Source: Hemibagrus wyckioides
Taxonomy: Eukaryota > Chordata > Actinopteri > Siluriformes > Bagridae
Assembly: GCF_019097595.1 (NCBI RefSeq)
Contig: NC_080726.1
Span: 14,753,205 to 14,817,204 of the forward strand
Direction of reading: 5' to 3'
Length of the DNA: 64,000 nucleotides
In this document: positions 1 to 12,361 of the stretch, piece by piece
Numbering within the stretch: the stretch's first letter is position 1
Layout of the letters: the number at the start of each line of letters is the position of its first letter
The notes under the pieces: generated by a model
What the model was told of the DNA's origin: nothing
The model's input: the letters and a program-made list of their open reading frames with translations, nothing else
The model's database searches: none
Made by a program: the position numbers and the translations under genes

Positions 1-1400
1 TGTCAAGTGAGTTCTTAGAGTTACAGCATACATTGTAATGTGCCATTGTAAGGTCAGCACATACAGTCATCCAGCATACATTTCATCAGATTGTTTTAAG
101 AAGTTTTAGAAGTACAAATATGTTTTGTTCAGCTGTTTTCAAAGTAATATTATTAACTAGTATTGACAGCTTCCAGCAGAATTTCTAGCCTGAATACATC
201 TCCTAAACCACACAAAAGAACTGAAACTAGTCCAAAAAATTTGAGCATTGGTAAAGCGAGACATTTTTTCTTCTTTTTCTCAGCCCTTGCTTGGGAAATA
301 AGTATTTCACACATCTTGCTGATGTACAGACATTATCCACACTATATAACTCTCCTTTCTCTATCCTAATCTTTGCAGTATGTCCTTCGATAGAAATGCT
401 TCTGAACATCATAGACACACTGTCTGTGTTTGCACTTGTTTGTAATTCTGAAGATTTGCTGTAAAATGATCTTTGTGACCAATGAGTATTTTTAAGCTAT
501 CCTGCCCTGGCAACCCCATTAACTTTCTTGCCCTCTGTTCCTCCCTAAAGCATTGGGCTGTGCAACACCTTCCTAAAACTGGTCTTTTTAGTGCTTGCTA
601 CAGTTCTTATTTCTTACCACTATTTGCAAAATGAACTCGATAGAATCGAACTGAGGAAGTTAGCACACTATGCCCTGTTATTAATCAATATTTAAAAAGG
701 TGAGCAAATCAGTGAAATACTGGCTTACATCTGTCATAGAGCAACATGCTTTAAACCGTTGCCAACACAGAGCTAATTACATTAACATTTGTTGAACGGC
801 TGCTCTAAATGGCACCTGTTCCTATGGATGAATACATGATGCTTCACCCCTCTTTCCTCACCTTTAGTTGCTATTCATTTAAAAAGGAGCGATTTGGCTT
901 AGAAAGTTTATCAAAACTGTGCAGTGTTTTCTGTTTTTAAAACATCTGTAAGCCAACTTCCCCAGTTCAAGCCAATATCCATCCACCTGTTCTCAAATTT
1001 ATGCAGTGTTCTTAAAATTTTGCTTGCTGCCACTTTAATGGGTGTTGGATTTGTACATGTGGGTGTGTAAAAGCCTAAGGAAGTAACACCCAGAAGTCTT
1101 CACACATCCATAGTCAGTTTCACCAGATATACACTGCTCAGAGGGCTGGCGGAGATGGTGACACCGATAAGTCCAGTGCTGCCATGCATCACAGAATTAA
1201 TAGAATGTGTTTAAAGGTCTCATGCAGACCAGGGGCAGTGGCTGCTTCACTGGCCATGGGGGAACAAAGTCTGGATAGATTTCTATACACCCAGCCAAGC
1301 CTGTACAGACCATTCCTGCTTGAATCTCAAATCCACAGCAACAGAGTGAGAGCCAGCATCAAAGATCCAGCATAGCCTCAAACCGATAGTGTCACACCTT

Positions 1401-1477
1401 ACACACACACACACACACACACACAAACAGAGTATCAAGTTCTGTAGAGTGTGTGTGTGTGTGTGTGTATGTGTGTT
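1401..1477. repeat. (CA)n and (GT)n tracts facing each other
   Basis: (AC)n at 1401-1424 is followed after about 24 bases by (GT)n at 1448-1477. The two are complementary, so a single strand could fold into a hairpin. Confidence 0.9.
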
Positions 1478-1822
1478 AAAGAGAGCATATGGATACAGTT
1501 CTCTCACCCTGCCAGGTCTTTGCTCAGCTGAGTCTGGGCTTGCTCCCACTGCTTTCTGCTGTTTCTCCTCCCGTCTTCCCTGCATATCACTATTCCCTCT
1601 CTGCAGCTCGTCCAGCATCCCACATCACTAATTCATCACCTTTGTGTGTGTGCGTGCGTGCGTGTCTGTGTTAGAGAGATAGACTAATTTGTATTCATTC
1701 GATGGAGTAGGGCTACACAATCAGAGCGCACATGGTGAAAATGATTTTCTCAATGCTAATATAAGAATATTATGTTTAGCAAAAATTCAGTAACAGGAGC
1801 AAAATAGTTCTTTTATACTGAT

Positions 1823-1823
<1 letters not shown>

Positions 1824-1886
<63 letters not shown>
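1824..1886. repeat. (GT)n(GA)n compound microsatellite
   Basis: A GT run passes directly into a run of about 21 GA units. Confidence 0.95.
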
Positions 1887-1887
<1 letters not shown>

Positions 1888-2072
1888 ATGCACCACTATA
1901 ACATGCAACCAAACAGACAGGAAGTCTATGTGAGTAGTAAATGATATACACAATACTAATTATTGATCATGATTAAAATGTGTGCAGCAATCTCTGCACC
2001 CTCATATAGTTAAAGTTAAAAAGATCTTCCAGTAAGACAGAAGAAGCTGTGAATATAAATGATTATGAAGGT

Positions 2073-2077
2073 GTGTA

Positions 2078-2111
<34 letters not shown>
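2073..2111. repeat. (GT)n microsatellite
   Basis: GT dinucleotide run with a few interruptions at its left end. Confidence 0.9.
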
Positions 2112-2112
<1 letters not shown>

Positions 2113-2262
2113 CCGCTTTCTTGTTTTAACACCTCTGGTGCAAACAGTGGGTGGTTCTAAGTAAATAGATACCAACAGCCATGTGGCAGGAAGTGGAATG
2201 TTTAGGTTTTGCTCTTGCTTACCTCACACCCACAACACCATACATTTTCTGACTTACGGTGG

Positions 2263-3118
2263 CTACAAAAGGTCTACACACCCCTGTTAAAATGGCAGTG
2301 TTGTTCAAATTCATGAGCCCTAAAGCATGATGCTGGTTGTGGTGTTCTTTTGGCAATGCACTCTACACCAAACTGATCTTATCAGACCTTAACACATTTT
2401 GTCACATGGTTTGGGTTTATTTATTTGAGCTTGGATGTTTTTTGTGAGAAAGGGATTTAGTCTAGCCACCCTACCCCATAGCCAGGGCATGTGAAGACTA
2501 TGAGAGATAGTTGTCACATGCAGAGAGTAATCAGTACTTGTCCTGAAGCTCTTTTACTGAAGCTGAAGCTCTTCCTGGTATATTTTGGTCTTGTTCTTTT
2601 AAAAAGTTTGGAGTGATGTGATGTCTCTGTGATGTTCTGTTGATGACGGCCTTTTCAGCATTTCAGGATACATCTAATGTTATGGAAATTCTTTTATTTC
2701 CCTCTCCGGATTGATACCTTTCAACAAGTGAGATATCATGCATATTTTGTAAGCTCTTTGCACATCATGGCTTCAGGCAGTCAGATGAAAGCAAGATGAA
2801 GAAAATCCTCCAGAAACAGCTGATCTTTATTTGTAAATCGGAATAATTTCATTGATGGCATCTGTATGATTATTATTACGTTCATTGGTTCATTCTGATC
2901 ACATGCCTGGTTATAAAAGGTTATGCACACTTCTTTAACCAGGTCATTGTACATTTTTTTTTCTTTTTCTCTAAAATCCTTCTTACTGTTTTTCACTTCA
3001 TGTTTCTACATTGTCATACTACATTTAGAAACAAAAACATTCTGCCATGATTTATCTTGGTTTCATCTTGGTTATTACATCACACCAATTGTCATTTTAA
3101 AGGACGGTGTGTAGACTT
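2263..3118 (-). mobile_element. decayed Tc1-like DNA transposon
   Basis: The ends are imperfect inverted repeats: GGTCTACACACCCCTGTT near 2271 and, read from the other end at about 3116, AGTCTACACACCGTCCTT, each followed by a TTAAAATG-like stretch. Between them the minus strand keeps fragments resembling a Tc1/mariner-type transposase gene, including a GGGTAGGGTGGC stretch, a block resembling the lysine-rich segment before the first catalytic aspartate, and a CATCATGCTTT block. Stops and deletions interrupt it. The length of about 855 bases is roughly half that of a full Tc1-like element. It is an old inactive copy. Assignment rests on terminal repeats plus remembered resemblance to teleost Tc1-like elements. 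Confidence 0.75.
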
Positions 3119-3549
3119 CTTCTGTCTAGTGCATATTTCTGCTACTGTTGTAAATGAACTAGATTGGTTTACGCTTTACTGCAATTTCAAATGCCTTATT
3201 TTTGTTTGCTTGTTTTGTTTTGTTTTTTTTGCCATTGACTGCTTGCCATTAGGTTCAGTGAGTTCTGCATTGTGATTGAATGTAGCCTAAAAAACACTAC
3301 ATGCATAATAATAAGGCTGCATAAGAGAGGTGCTAGTCTGCTTATGTATGCCAAACTGTGGGAGTGAATATAAGTGCAGGTTCGAGCCATAGACAGGCTT
3401 TAATTACAGCAGTTAGTGTAAGGAAATAGTGACACATCAGCACACGCAAGTAGTTTCTTTCAGTTTCTCTCATCCATATAACTTTTGTTATCCTCAGAGT
3501 AATAGCTGATTGCCTGATCTCCATCCACTGCTGCTCACAGCCACTTACT

Positions 3550-3552
<3 letters not shown>

Positions 3553-3586
<34 letters not shown>
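3553..3586. repeat. (CT)n microsatellite
   Basis: About 17 CT units. Confidence 0.9.
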
Positions 3587-3591
<5 letters not shown>

Positions 3592-6120
3592 TTGCAGCAT
3601 TACTTTGGCTACACTGCTCTGTGCCAGATGTCCTGGCAAGACTGAACTGGCAGTGGAGGAGACTGCAGGAGTACGACGTATTCATCTAAATGCAGAAAAA
3701 CAAGGGGATCAACTTCCTCCAGCTCAAGAACAGTAACTTCATACAGTAAGAGGAGGAAAAATATGGAAAAGGGCAAAGGTGATCCAGACATTTGCAAGCA
3801 ATAAAGATTGCAGGATGTTAATGAATCCAATTATTTATGGTCACTGAAATTGGGACACCTATTGTAAAAGGGTGCGATACTGTAATTATGAATACCTTTG
3901 TCTGTCATAGTCCATTTCATTCTCATCGTTGCTTCAGTTTGAATTCTGGGAGCTGGGCACGCTAAACAGGTTCTTTTAAAAGAAATCAGACTCAGCACTG
4001 TGAGATTCAGAAAAAGGACACATTCAATTTAGTTTTTGAAATCTGAAGCTAAACCCCATATGCTGTAGTTTCGATTTTTTCTTTTTTTTACATATCCTTG
4101 CTCGCTACATGTCTCCGGGCTGTAGATATGCAGTATGTGCTGTGTTGGCAGAGTGTGTGTACCCTTTTGCTCTGCATGGATAGAGTCATAGCCCCTTGCT
4201 GTGATTGTAATGGCCCAGTCAGCACAATATGCACCGTTGCCCTTCTCCGCTACCCCATTCCCCTCGAATGTCAATGGTGACTCAACTCTCCAGAATCCAC
4301 ACACACACACATACACACGCACACACACACACTACCACTGTCAAATCAATAAAAGCTTACTTATAGACGTAATGTATATAGATGCTGAAATGTTTGAGTG
4401 CATGTGTGTCTGTGTATGTATGGTACATACATAGTTTGCTTGGTATAGTTCAAATGTAACATGCTTGTTGACAAGTCAAAGTGGCATGAGAGCATCACGG
4501 GCATCCACTGTCAGTCCACACCCTTTGACATTAGCAAGCCTGCAGTGGGTAGTGGCACCACTTGCTGCCCGATACCAGATACCTATGACCCCTGGCATTT
4601 CATTTAGTATAACCCACTGGCATAATTCCTTCTGATGGGAAGAGTCAGGCTGGGCACTGAGCACTGCCCTAGCACCGAAACTCGCTTGTACATAATGAAA
4701 AGCAATCATGTTTCATTTCTCACAGCCTATAACCTCATAAACCAAATGACCATGCAATGTAACTTTTCATTTGGTGTTATAATCATTTTAATCATTGTTA
4801 CTTCAGACTCGTTTAGTCATGTATATTTTGCAAAGAAAACAGGTTGTAAAGTCTACCTAAAATAAACTGTTTTTAATGGCATGGGGAAGTGAGTGGTTAG
4901 CCAGCTAAAATGTAATCATATGAGTTAACATTTGTAATATAAGAAATTGTTGGTACCACAGTAAGTGTTATTTTATTGAGATATAGAAAAACAAATGGAC
5001 AGGTGCATTATGGATCATTTCCTAAGTAGCCAAGTTCAACACCAGCAGCCCTGAATCTGTGCACTTCCAGATTTACGTAAGAGTCCTTATTCACTCATAA
5101 GTTAATGATGATGAGTTTTTAAATGTAAATATTCTCTATATGTTGCCTTTACATCATGATGGAAAGAACAGTATACTGTACTGTTTAATAAAATAAATTT
5201 GTTTGGACATGAACCAGCTCTAATACTATAGATAGGTTTTCATTCTCACTTGGCAATTACACTGAGCACAGTTTAGTCATTTTCTGTTCTGTCTGAGGTA
5301 AAAATATACAGTGAAAGAAAAATACTTTTGGTCTGGCTTAACAGTAATTTTTTGCTATATTTTGTTTATCAGGTACTCTAATAAGCTATAATGAATACGT
5401 AATGGATAACTAATCATTTGTAAGTAAAATTCTCGACTAAGAACATTTGCCGATCCAAAAATGTGCAGCATCCTTAAAACCTGTTCTAATCTGCACAAAT
5501 TGGCTTAAACTCTCGAAGCTCTGTATCTTTGGCTTTAGCTCTGAAACAGACACAATCTTCAGGCTTTAAGTGCTGTCGTTTTGTAACATTAATTCTGGTG
5601 AAGCTCCTGGAATTTCTCCCCCAAGTCTGCCCCTGCTTGTTTTTATAAACTTTTTATGACTTCATTATAGCTCTTGACATTGGACTGAGTCTTTTTCTCT
5701 TTTTTTAAAATCTTAGCTCAATACTCTACACGTGGCAGAGTCCTGGATATGATTAGGTTTCTGATGTTTTCATGAAATGTATTTTTGCCATTCATCTTCG
5801 TGTTTGCAGGAATGTATTTAGCTCTTTGTGGGGACCAAATGTCCACATGATGATAGTAATACATGACAGTTTTGACAGTGTGTGGATGTTTGGATGGTCT
5901 CCATGAAGAAAAGTGCTTTAGTTGCCTTTATTTTTTTAAATTGATAAGATGGAGGCGCTGTAAGTGCCGTAAGAGCCAAAATATTTCGTTTTGCACTATG
6001 AGGCTAGGCTGAAGTTTAGATGCATCATTAAAAACAATTCTATTCTCCTTAGGCATTGTCAGGAGAATAATTGACACTATTGTACTGAACTGTGCTAAAG
6101 ACACTTCCAGTACTTTCCCA

Positions 6121-6167
6121 TACACACACACACACATGCGCACACACACACACACACACACACACAT
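6121..6167. repeat. (CA)n microsatellite
   Basis: CA run with one ATGCG interruption. Confidence 0.9.
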
Positions 6168-9100
6168 ATCCTGCCTCTTCTCAGTTTATCTATCTAGATT
6201 ATATGATGTAATACTATATAGCAAAATTAATTTAAAAAAAATTATAATATAAAGTAGACCAAGCTTTGCATTTGTGAAACCATTATGCAACTCATTTTAT
6301 TGCCAAAATGATTTAGAGTACAGATGCAAACAAAAAAGATTTTCACAATGGCTTTTAAAACAAATAAAAGCCTAATCAAAAATAGCATGATACCCCACAA
6401 CTGAATTTTGTATTTTTACAAAAAAAAAAAAACTAAAACTAAAACATAAAAAATATTTGACATGCAATAAATACATTCATTTCACTAAAAAGCAATTTGT
6501 AAAAAAATGAAAACAAAATTGACAATGTAATGTAAAAAAAAAAAAAAAAAAAAAATACTGTTCGGTTTTAATTTTATTGCTTTTTTTTTTGGTTGTGAAG
6601 TCACATCAATCTTGTAAGAAAGCACATTGTAACATTGTGTTATATTTGAAATAAGTTCAGAACAAGAAGTGATGTTGACCCTTGAAATCAAAGCAGACAT
6701 GCTGGTGTGTTAGTTGGCTGGAAGGCAATGGGAACATCCACACTAAGCTTTTTTTTTTTTCCTTTCTCTCTATTACAGTGACTGATTCAGGCGACTGAAA
6801 CATGTCTACTTTCTACACTGGCTCACTTATCTTTCAGTCATGCCACTTCTTTCCCTTTTTTGTTATTTAACTATGGCTTTTTGAACCATTATTGAATAAG
6901 TGTGTGTGTGTGTGTGTGGCCAAATATATGAACTTGTATATAGGTGTGTGCGCAGAGTGTCCAGATGTCTCAGCAGTGTTCTGGCTGGTCTGATTTCTGC
7001 TTCACCCCATCAGTAACCCAGCCTGCATTTTAGTAATGGCTTTTTAAACTCAAAGTGACACTCCAAAAGGAGCTGGGCAGCCTAATTAAATCTGACCTAA
7101 TCTGGAACACAGAGCAGTGACAGGGCTGTCTGCCATCCAGCTGTATATTGTGCGTGTGCATATGTGTGTGTGTGTGTGTGTGTGGTCACGCATGACTATC
7201 AGCATTGCGATAAAATCAGGCACTCTGCTCTGCCATTCTCCTCGTGTTAAACTTTTCCTTTGTTTACATGTTTGAATTCCCCAGTTGGCTGAATTGAAGC
7301 TGCACTCAAGTCCAATGAATGTAAAGGCACTGTAGACAGCTCTGCATAGCTGGTCCATTTTCATGTAGCTTTTTTATGGACTCTATCTAATCTGCTAATC
7401 AGGAGTCTCCTCTGTCCATTTGCAGAGCTGCAAAATGTTCAGCAGTGCAAGCGCAACAAACTAAACACAATAAAGGAGCGATTGCCGGACTCGCTGTAAA
7501 GCCTGTGGAGAACCAGTTCATGTGGGAAGATGGGAGTAATAATTTAAGGCCAAGTAACATGATATCAACTCTCATGGAACAAACTTTGAAATGGAAATGC
7601 AAGCCCAATTCACTATGCAGTCATTCGATGCTACTCCGCAAAAAAAGGAGTCTTCCTTTACCACCTGAAAGATCTTTGTCCTTTAAAAAAAAAATACTGT
7701 GAGCCAAATTAAAGAGTCCAAACCTGTCCCACAGGATGACAAGTTACCAGAGGTGAAACAGAAAAGCACATTAATCTTGTCTATATATAAACTCCAGATC
7801 TCTGATATATTCTCTTATTTCATTTCCAGGTTCACTTCCTACAGCAACGCACATACAGAATAGTGCACTCCCTGTGTTCTCCATGTTAGCATCGAGTGTA
7901 TTCTCCCTCATGTGTCTTTATACCAGCCTGGACTTTTATTCAGTCACAGCAATCCCTGTTTTATCTCCAGCTATGACACATTTTTATAGGAACTAAGTCT
8001 GAGATGATAGCATCGTCAGCTGTTTATTTAGCTGATCTAGCCCCACAGAGAATCTTAACACATGCCTTCATGTTTATCATGGAACTTGATAGGGGTGTGA
8101 AGAAAAAGAAACTAGTTTTTCGCATAAACATTTAGACAACTGTCTTCTACAGCAAGAAGAGCAGCTGGACGCCACTTCATCAGAAGGTGCGGCCATGGGC
8201 TTGTGGTCAGAGCTCTGGGTCAGCCGGTGGGAGGGAGCGCAATAGAGATCCAAGGTGCTTCCAGAGAAGTGAAAGAAAGCAGTGAGTTAGAATCAGGAGA
8301 AGGTGGGATGGTGTGAGTAGAGAGAGAGGGAGTGGTGCGATTAGCCATGGAGCAGGAACAATCATGAGGCGATGGTTTTTCTCGAAATATGCCCTCGTTA
8401 TAAGTCAATGTGAAACAGCTGAGTAAAATGAAGTTTGTCATGGATCATGCACTTTTTAGCACATGCTCTCTCTTGCTGAAATGCAAGGCGAATTGACAGG
8501 TGCTTTATGGGCCATTTCTTAATCAACCAAAGCTCCAAACAGACAGAAAAGAAACAGCTTAAGAAGCTCTCATTCAGGCAAGAGTCAGCATCCATAACCA
8601 TAGATGGATACTTTTATGCAGAAATGCGTGGGTTTGATTCATAATATGAATAAGACATTTCTAAGAATCTTTGTGGTATGTGATAGATAAGATTACCTCT
8701 GCATGTGTTCATCATTGAATCTAACATTTTAGACCACAGGAACCAGCTAGAATTAAGATTTTAGTGGGACCACAATGGCCATGTTTTAAACACCCACAGT
8801 AACACACTTGATTTGGATGTTTATACTACTCTTCTGCTGAGTAGATTTTGTCCATATAAACTTTAAGGCTGGCTTCAGTAAGCTTTGGTTTCTGCTCTGA
8901 CTGAGGGAGCTTCCTCAGACTGAGAGGAATATTTCCTTTGGACCAGATTTTGAAGTATGGTTAGTACAGTGTATTGTTCCACATATTTCTCTTCATCTCC
9001 AAAGCTTTGCTTTTCTTCGCTTGGCCCACTCTTTGAATAAGAAGAGTGACCAGAGAGTTAACAACTTTTTGTAAACTGTCAAACACTGCCTCTGTCCAGA

Positions 9101-10322
9101 GTAAAAAAGGCATGAAAAAGAAAAAGAAGCAAAAGAAAATGTAAAGCAGGCCAGACACTGCGTTTCTTTTCTGAATGGAAAGGAGTCATAGATTACTCTT
9201 CCATAATCAAGACAAGACTTGGAATCCCCAACCTCTGCTAACCTCTCTTTTCCTCTCTCTTCATCTCTTCTGCACTCTACTAGCGTTATCTGCTTTTGAG
9301 CAGAACCATACTATGCATCCTGCTCACTGCTACTACCGAGATGAGTTCACTACATTCCCTGAAACACACACACACTCTCTCTGCTCACTCAAAGAGCTCA
9401 CCTAGACTAATACACAAGTCGCCATGTCACCTTTCTCATGTGTATATTTGTCCAATTCTCTACGCACTCTCCCAAGTTACTGTAATATATCTAGTACAGT
9501 ACAGAAAATAGATAGTTCTGAGTTTTTGGAATGGGTATAAAAAAAGTGTATAAAATAGGAAGAAAGATAGTCCACGAGAGACCAGAGGTGTTTAATGAAT
9601 GGCAGAGAAGGGGAGTGTTAGATTTATATCCCCAGGACTAAAATCCACATTTTCTATGTGCATTAATATGTCTGCGGTCACAGATTTCACTATTATAATA
9701 GTAATAATATTGTAGTAATATTGTCCATAGGCTTGAGTCAGTAGATTTGTATTCCGTTTACACTGTGACTGTGTGTGTGTGTCTGAATCCCTGCTATCCA
9801 CTTCAAATGTATTAGGAAATCACAGCATTTCTCTAAAGCCCAAATTTGCTGGTTGCTTGTGTGTAGTTTAATAGTCAGTATATACAAAGTCTGAGTAGGA
9901 ACCCAGTCATGCGTTATTGCCAAGGTTTCAGCTGAAGCTCCTTCAGTCACACCCTGAACATGGGTCAGTCAACTTTAGAAACTATGCTTCTTCTTTACCA
10001 AGTCAACCCCAGTGTTTATCACTGCAGCGAATTATTGATAAACACTATCGCATTTTTATATACAGCATAGCATTTAACACTAAGGATGGATATTGCTCTG
10101 GGGAAGAGGGAGTGTTCAGAATTGTGCTGCATACACAGGAATATTTACAGGTGCTGATGAAGAAATATCCAGGAAAACATAAGAACAGAAGAGACTCAAG
10201 TAAACTACTCAGAAACATTGTTAAGAATTATAGACTCTTGTAGAAACTGACAACATGTACACATTTTCATAATCTTGAAATAACCACAGGTTTAAAGAGG
10301 ACAACTCTGCCTTAAGAGGGGA

Positions 10323-10364
10323 TGTGTGTGTGTGTGTGTGTGTGTGTGTGAGTGCGTGTGTGTT
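10323..10364. repeat. (GT)n microsatellite
   Basis: GT run with AGTGC interruptions to the right. Confidence 0.9.
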
Positions 10365-12056
10365 ATGTGTGTCTGTGTACATGCTTAGCTATTTCCTAAC
10401 TGTGTCCCCATTCTGAGATGGGTCAGGTCCTGAGGTAAGCACCAGTTTCACTTCACTTTGGTTTAAGAGTCAATCTATCAAATGTAACCAAAACAAACAT
10501 CAACATGATGACATTCTACAGAAAAAGATCACTAGAAGGCAATGTACTGAAGTTGCCTACAACATTGTAACATGTTCAGTATGCTCGCTAAGGCTGGGAG
10601 GGTTATAAGTCCTATCACAGTGCATTCATGGCTTAAGTAAGTCTTCACATTTACCTCTTGAGGTTGTAAATGTCAATAGTGGTCAATAAACCCCCCTCTT
10701 AAAAAACAAAAAAAAAAGGAAAATTCCCAGTATCATTGGTAAATAAGTATAAGGTACAGGTGCGTATAAATAATATTGATATGTCACATAATAAGACATA
10801 ATATGTCTTTGCAAATTTGGTTTGCTGCTTGTATGTTACGGGCAGGTGGTGTTCGGGTGTGCAGTTGGGGTGATCCAGGCAGTGTGTACATCACAAGACT
10901 GCTTAGCAGCCATGAAATCTGGGATCAGGCTGACAGACAGCACGAACAGTCGCAGAGAATTGGGGATTTCACAGGGCTTATCCTGAGTGGAGCAGCTGCA
11001 GTGAGAGTGCTGAGATTTATCCATGCTATCAGTGTCAGGGAGAGTGCCCTATGTCTAATCTTCATGGCTGTCACATTAACAGCTTCACATATTAACCTGA
11101 AAGCAACAACACCATGAGTGGGCCTATGCAGCTCCCTGTGATGTATACTCTGATTATGGAAGTTTACTTTAAATGCTATTAGATTCATTATTTATCAAAT
11201 AATGTGAGCTACTTGGATGGAGTTTATATACACTGGATCTGGAGAAAAAATGCTTTTGTTTCGATTGCTATTTGTTTGGTTTTGAGTGTTGTTGAGGCTC
11301 GACGCTTTTCTAATGGGTTCACTGTGTTCTCCTGAAGAATGTTTGGGCTGCATTGCTGAATTGTAAATATTACCCGATTTTAAAGGCAACACCCATGCTT
11401 AGTCTATCTCACCAGATGCACATAAATTCACCACCATGGATTACTGGCATGATTGGACTATGAACAATAATATGTCAGTGGTGCACTCAAACGGATTTGC
11501 TTATTTCTCTTTAAACAACCAGTATGAAGGCACTTGTAAGAAGGTGGGTTATAATATGTAAAATATTTCAAACTATATATGACACTCTGGATATTCTCTC
11601 TACAAAATGGGACTTACTATATCAATGCATAGATAAGCTTAAGTCACTTTACCAAAGTGCTGGAACAATTACTGGCTTCACGTAGTTGCTCCCTTTTTTG
11701 TATGGGAATGCTGGGCCACTCAGCAAAGCAGGAAACTGATTTAAAGGAGATATCCAGTATTCCAAAAAGTCCTCCAATTATCATAAAATTCCAAAGATGC
11801 AGCTTTCTCTTTTGCCCAGAATCCCTTTTCCGTCCTGGTCAGAAGCCCTGAAAATTGTTCATATGTGCTTTGTTACTTATTCTATATACAATAGTCACAC
11901 TTATTACACAGGTTAAGGGTATGATTGCAACACTCTTTTGAAAGCTATTTTCTTTGGGTTTTACTTACATACAAAAACAAATAAAATAAATAAAAATGTC
12001 TTTTTGGTTTTCAATTGACTGGTTGGCTCCGAAGCTGAATAAAAAGGATCTTATTC

Positions 12057-12062
12057 TTTAAT
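12057..12062 (-). terminator. hic1: possible hic1 poly(A) signal (ATTAAA)
   Basis: ATTAAA on the minus strand about 300 bases after the hic1 stop. It is the nearest hexamer of the common kind. Canonical AATAAA on this strand first appears much further away, near 8026-8031 and 7935, which would imply a 3' UTR of over 4 kb. Which is used cannot be told from sequence. Confidence 0.3.
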
Positions 12063-12361
12063 ATAAATACTGCACTGTTACGTGAGTGTGTCCATGGTTG
12101 GAGCAAATTATAAATAACAGTTCTCCTTTAAAAAAAAATGGCTGTATTACAAAATGTGTAGAGAAAGGCACTTTTAACAGTCAATGCATCCTGCATGCAA
12201 TTTTCTGGCTAAAGGTCTCTTTCCTTCTGTGTCTGAGGTGCAGGTTCATTGAAGTTGAGGTGAGAGTTACAATACTGTGGGCAGCCTACAGGCATTTTGT
12301 TGTGTGTCATAGCTGGGCAGCTGAGTTCTGCTGATGGAAGACAGAGTTGGTGGTCTCCTCT

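Larger units (their letters stand above)
1..12361. other. gene-poor 3' flank of hic1
   Basis: No coding exon could be supported in these 12 kb. Open frames are short, rich in microsatellite-coded repeats (HTHTHT, CVCVCV) and lack domain-like sequence. The part next to 12361 must include the hic1 3' UTR. The stretch holds one decayed Tc1-like transposon (2263-3118), many dinucleotide tracts and A/T homopolymers (for example 6535-6555). Some blocks of mixed composition without simple repeats (4480-4700, 7040-7130, 7190-7420) could be conserved regulatory DNA, but nothing in the window alone proves it. Confidence 0.6.

Noticed and set aside
9917..10243. 108-codon plus-strand open frame
   Set aside because: No recognisable domain, no splice context and no codon pattern unlike surrounding intergenic DNA.
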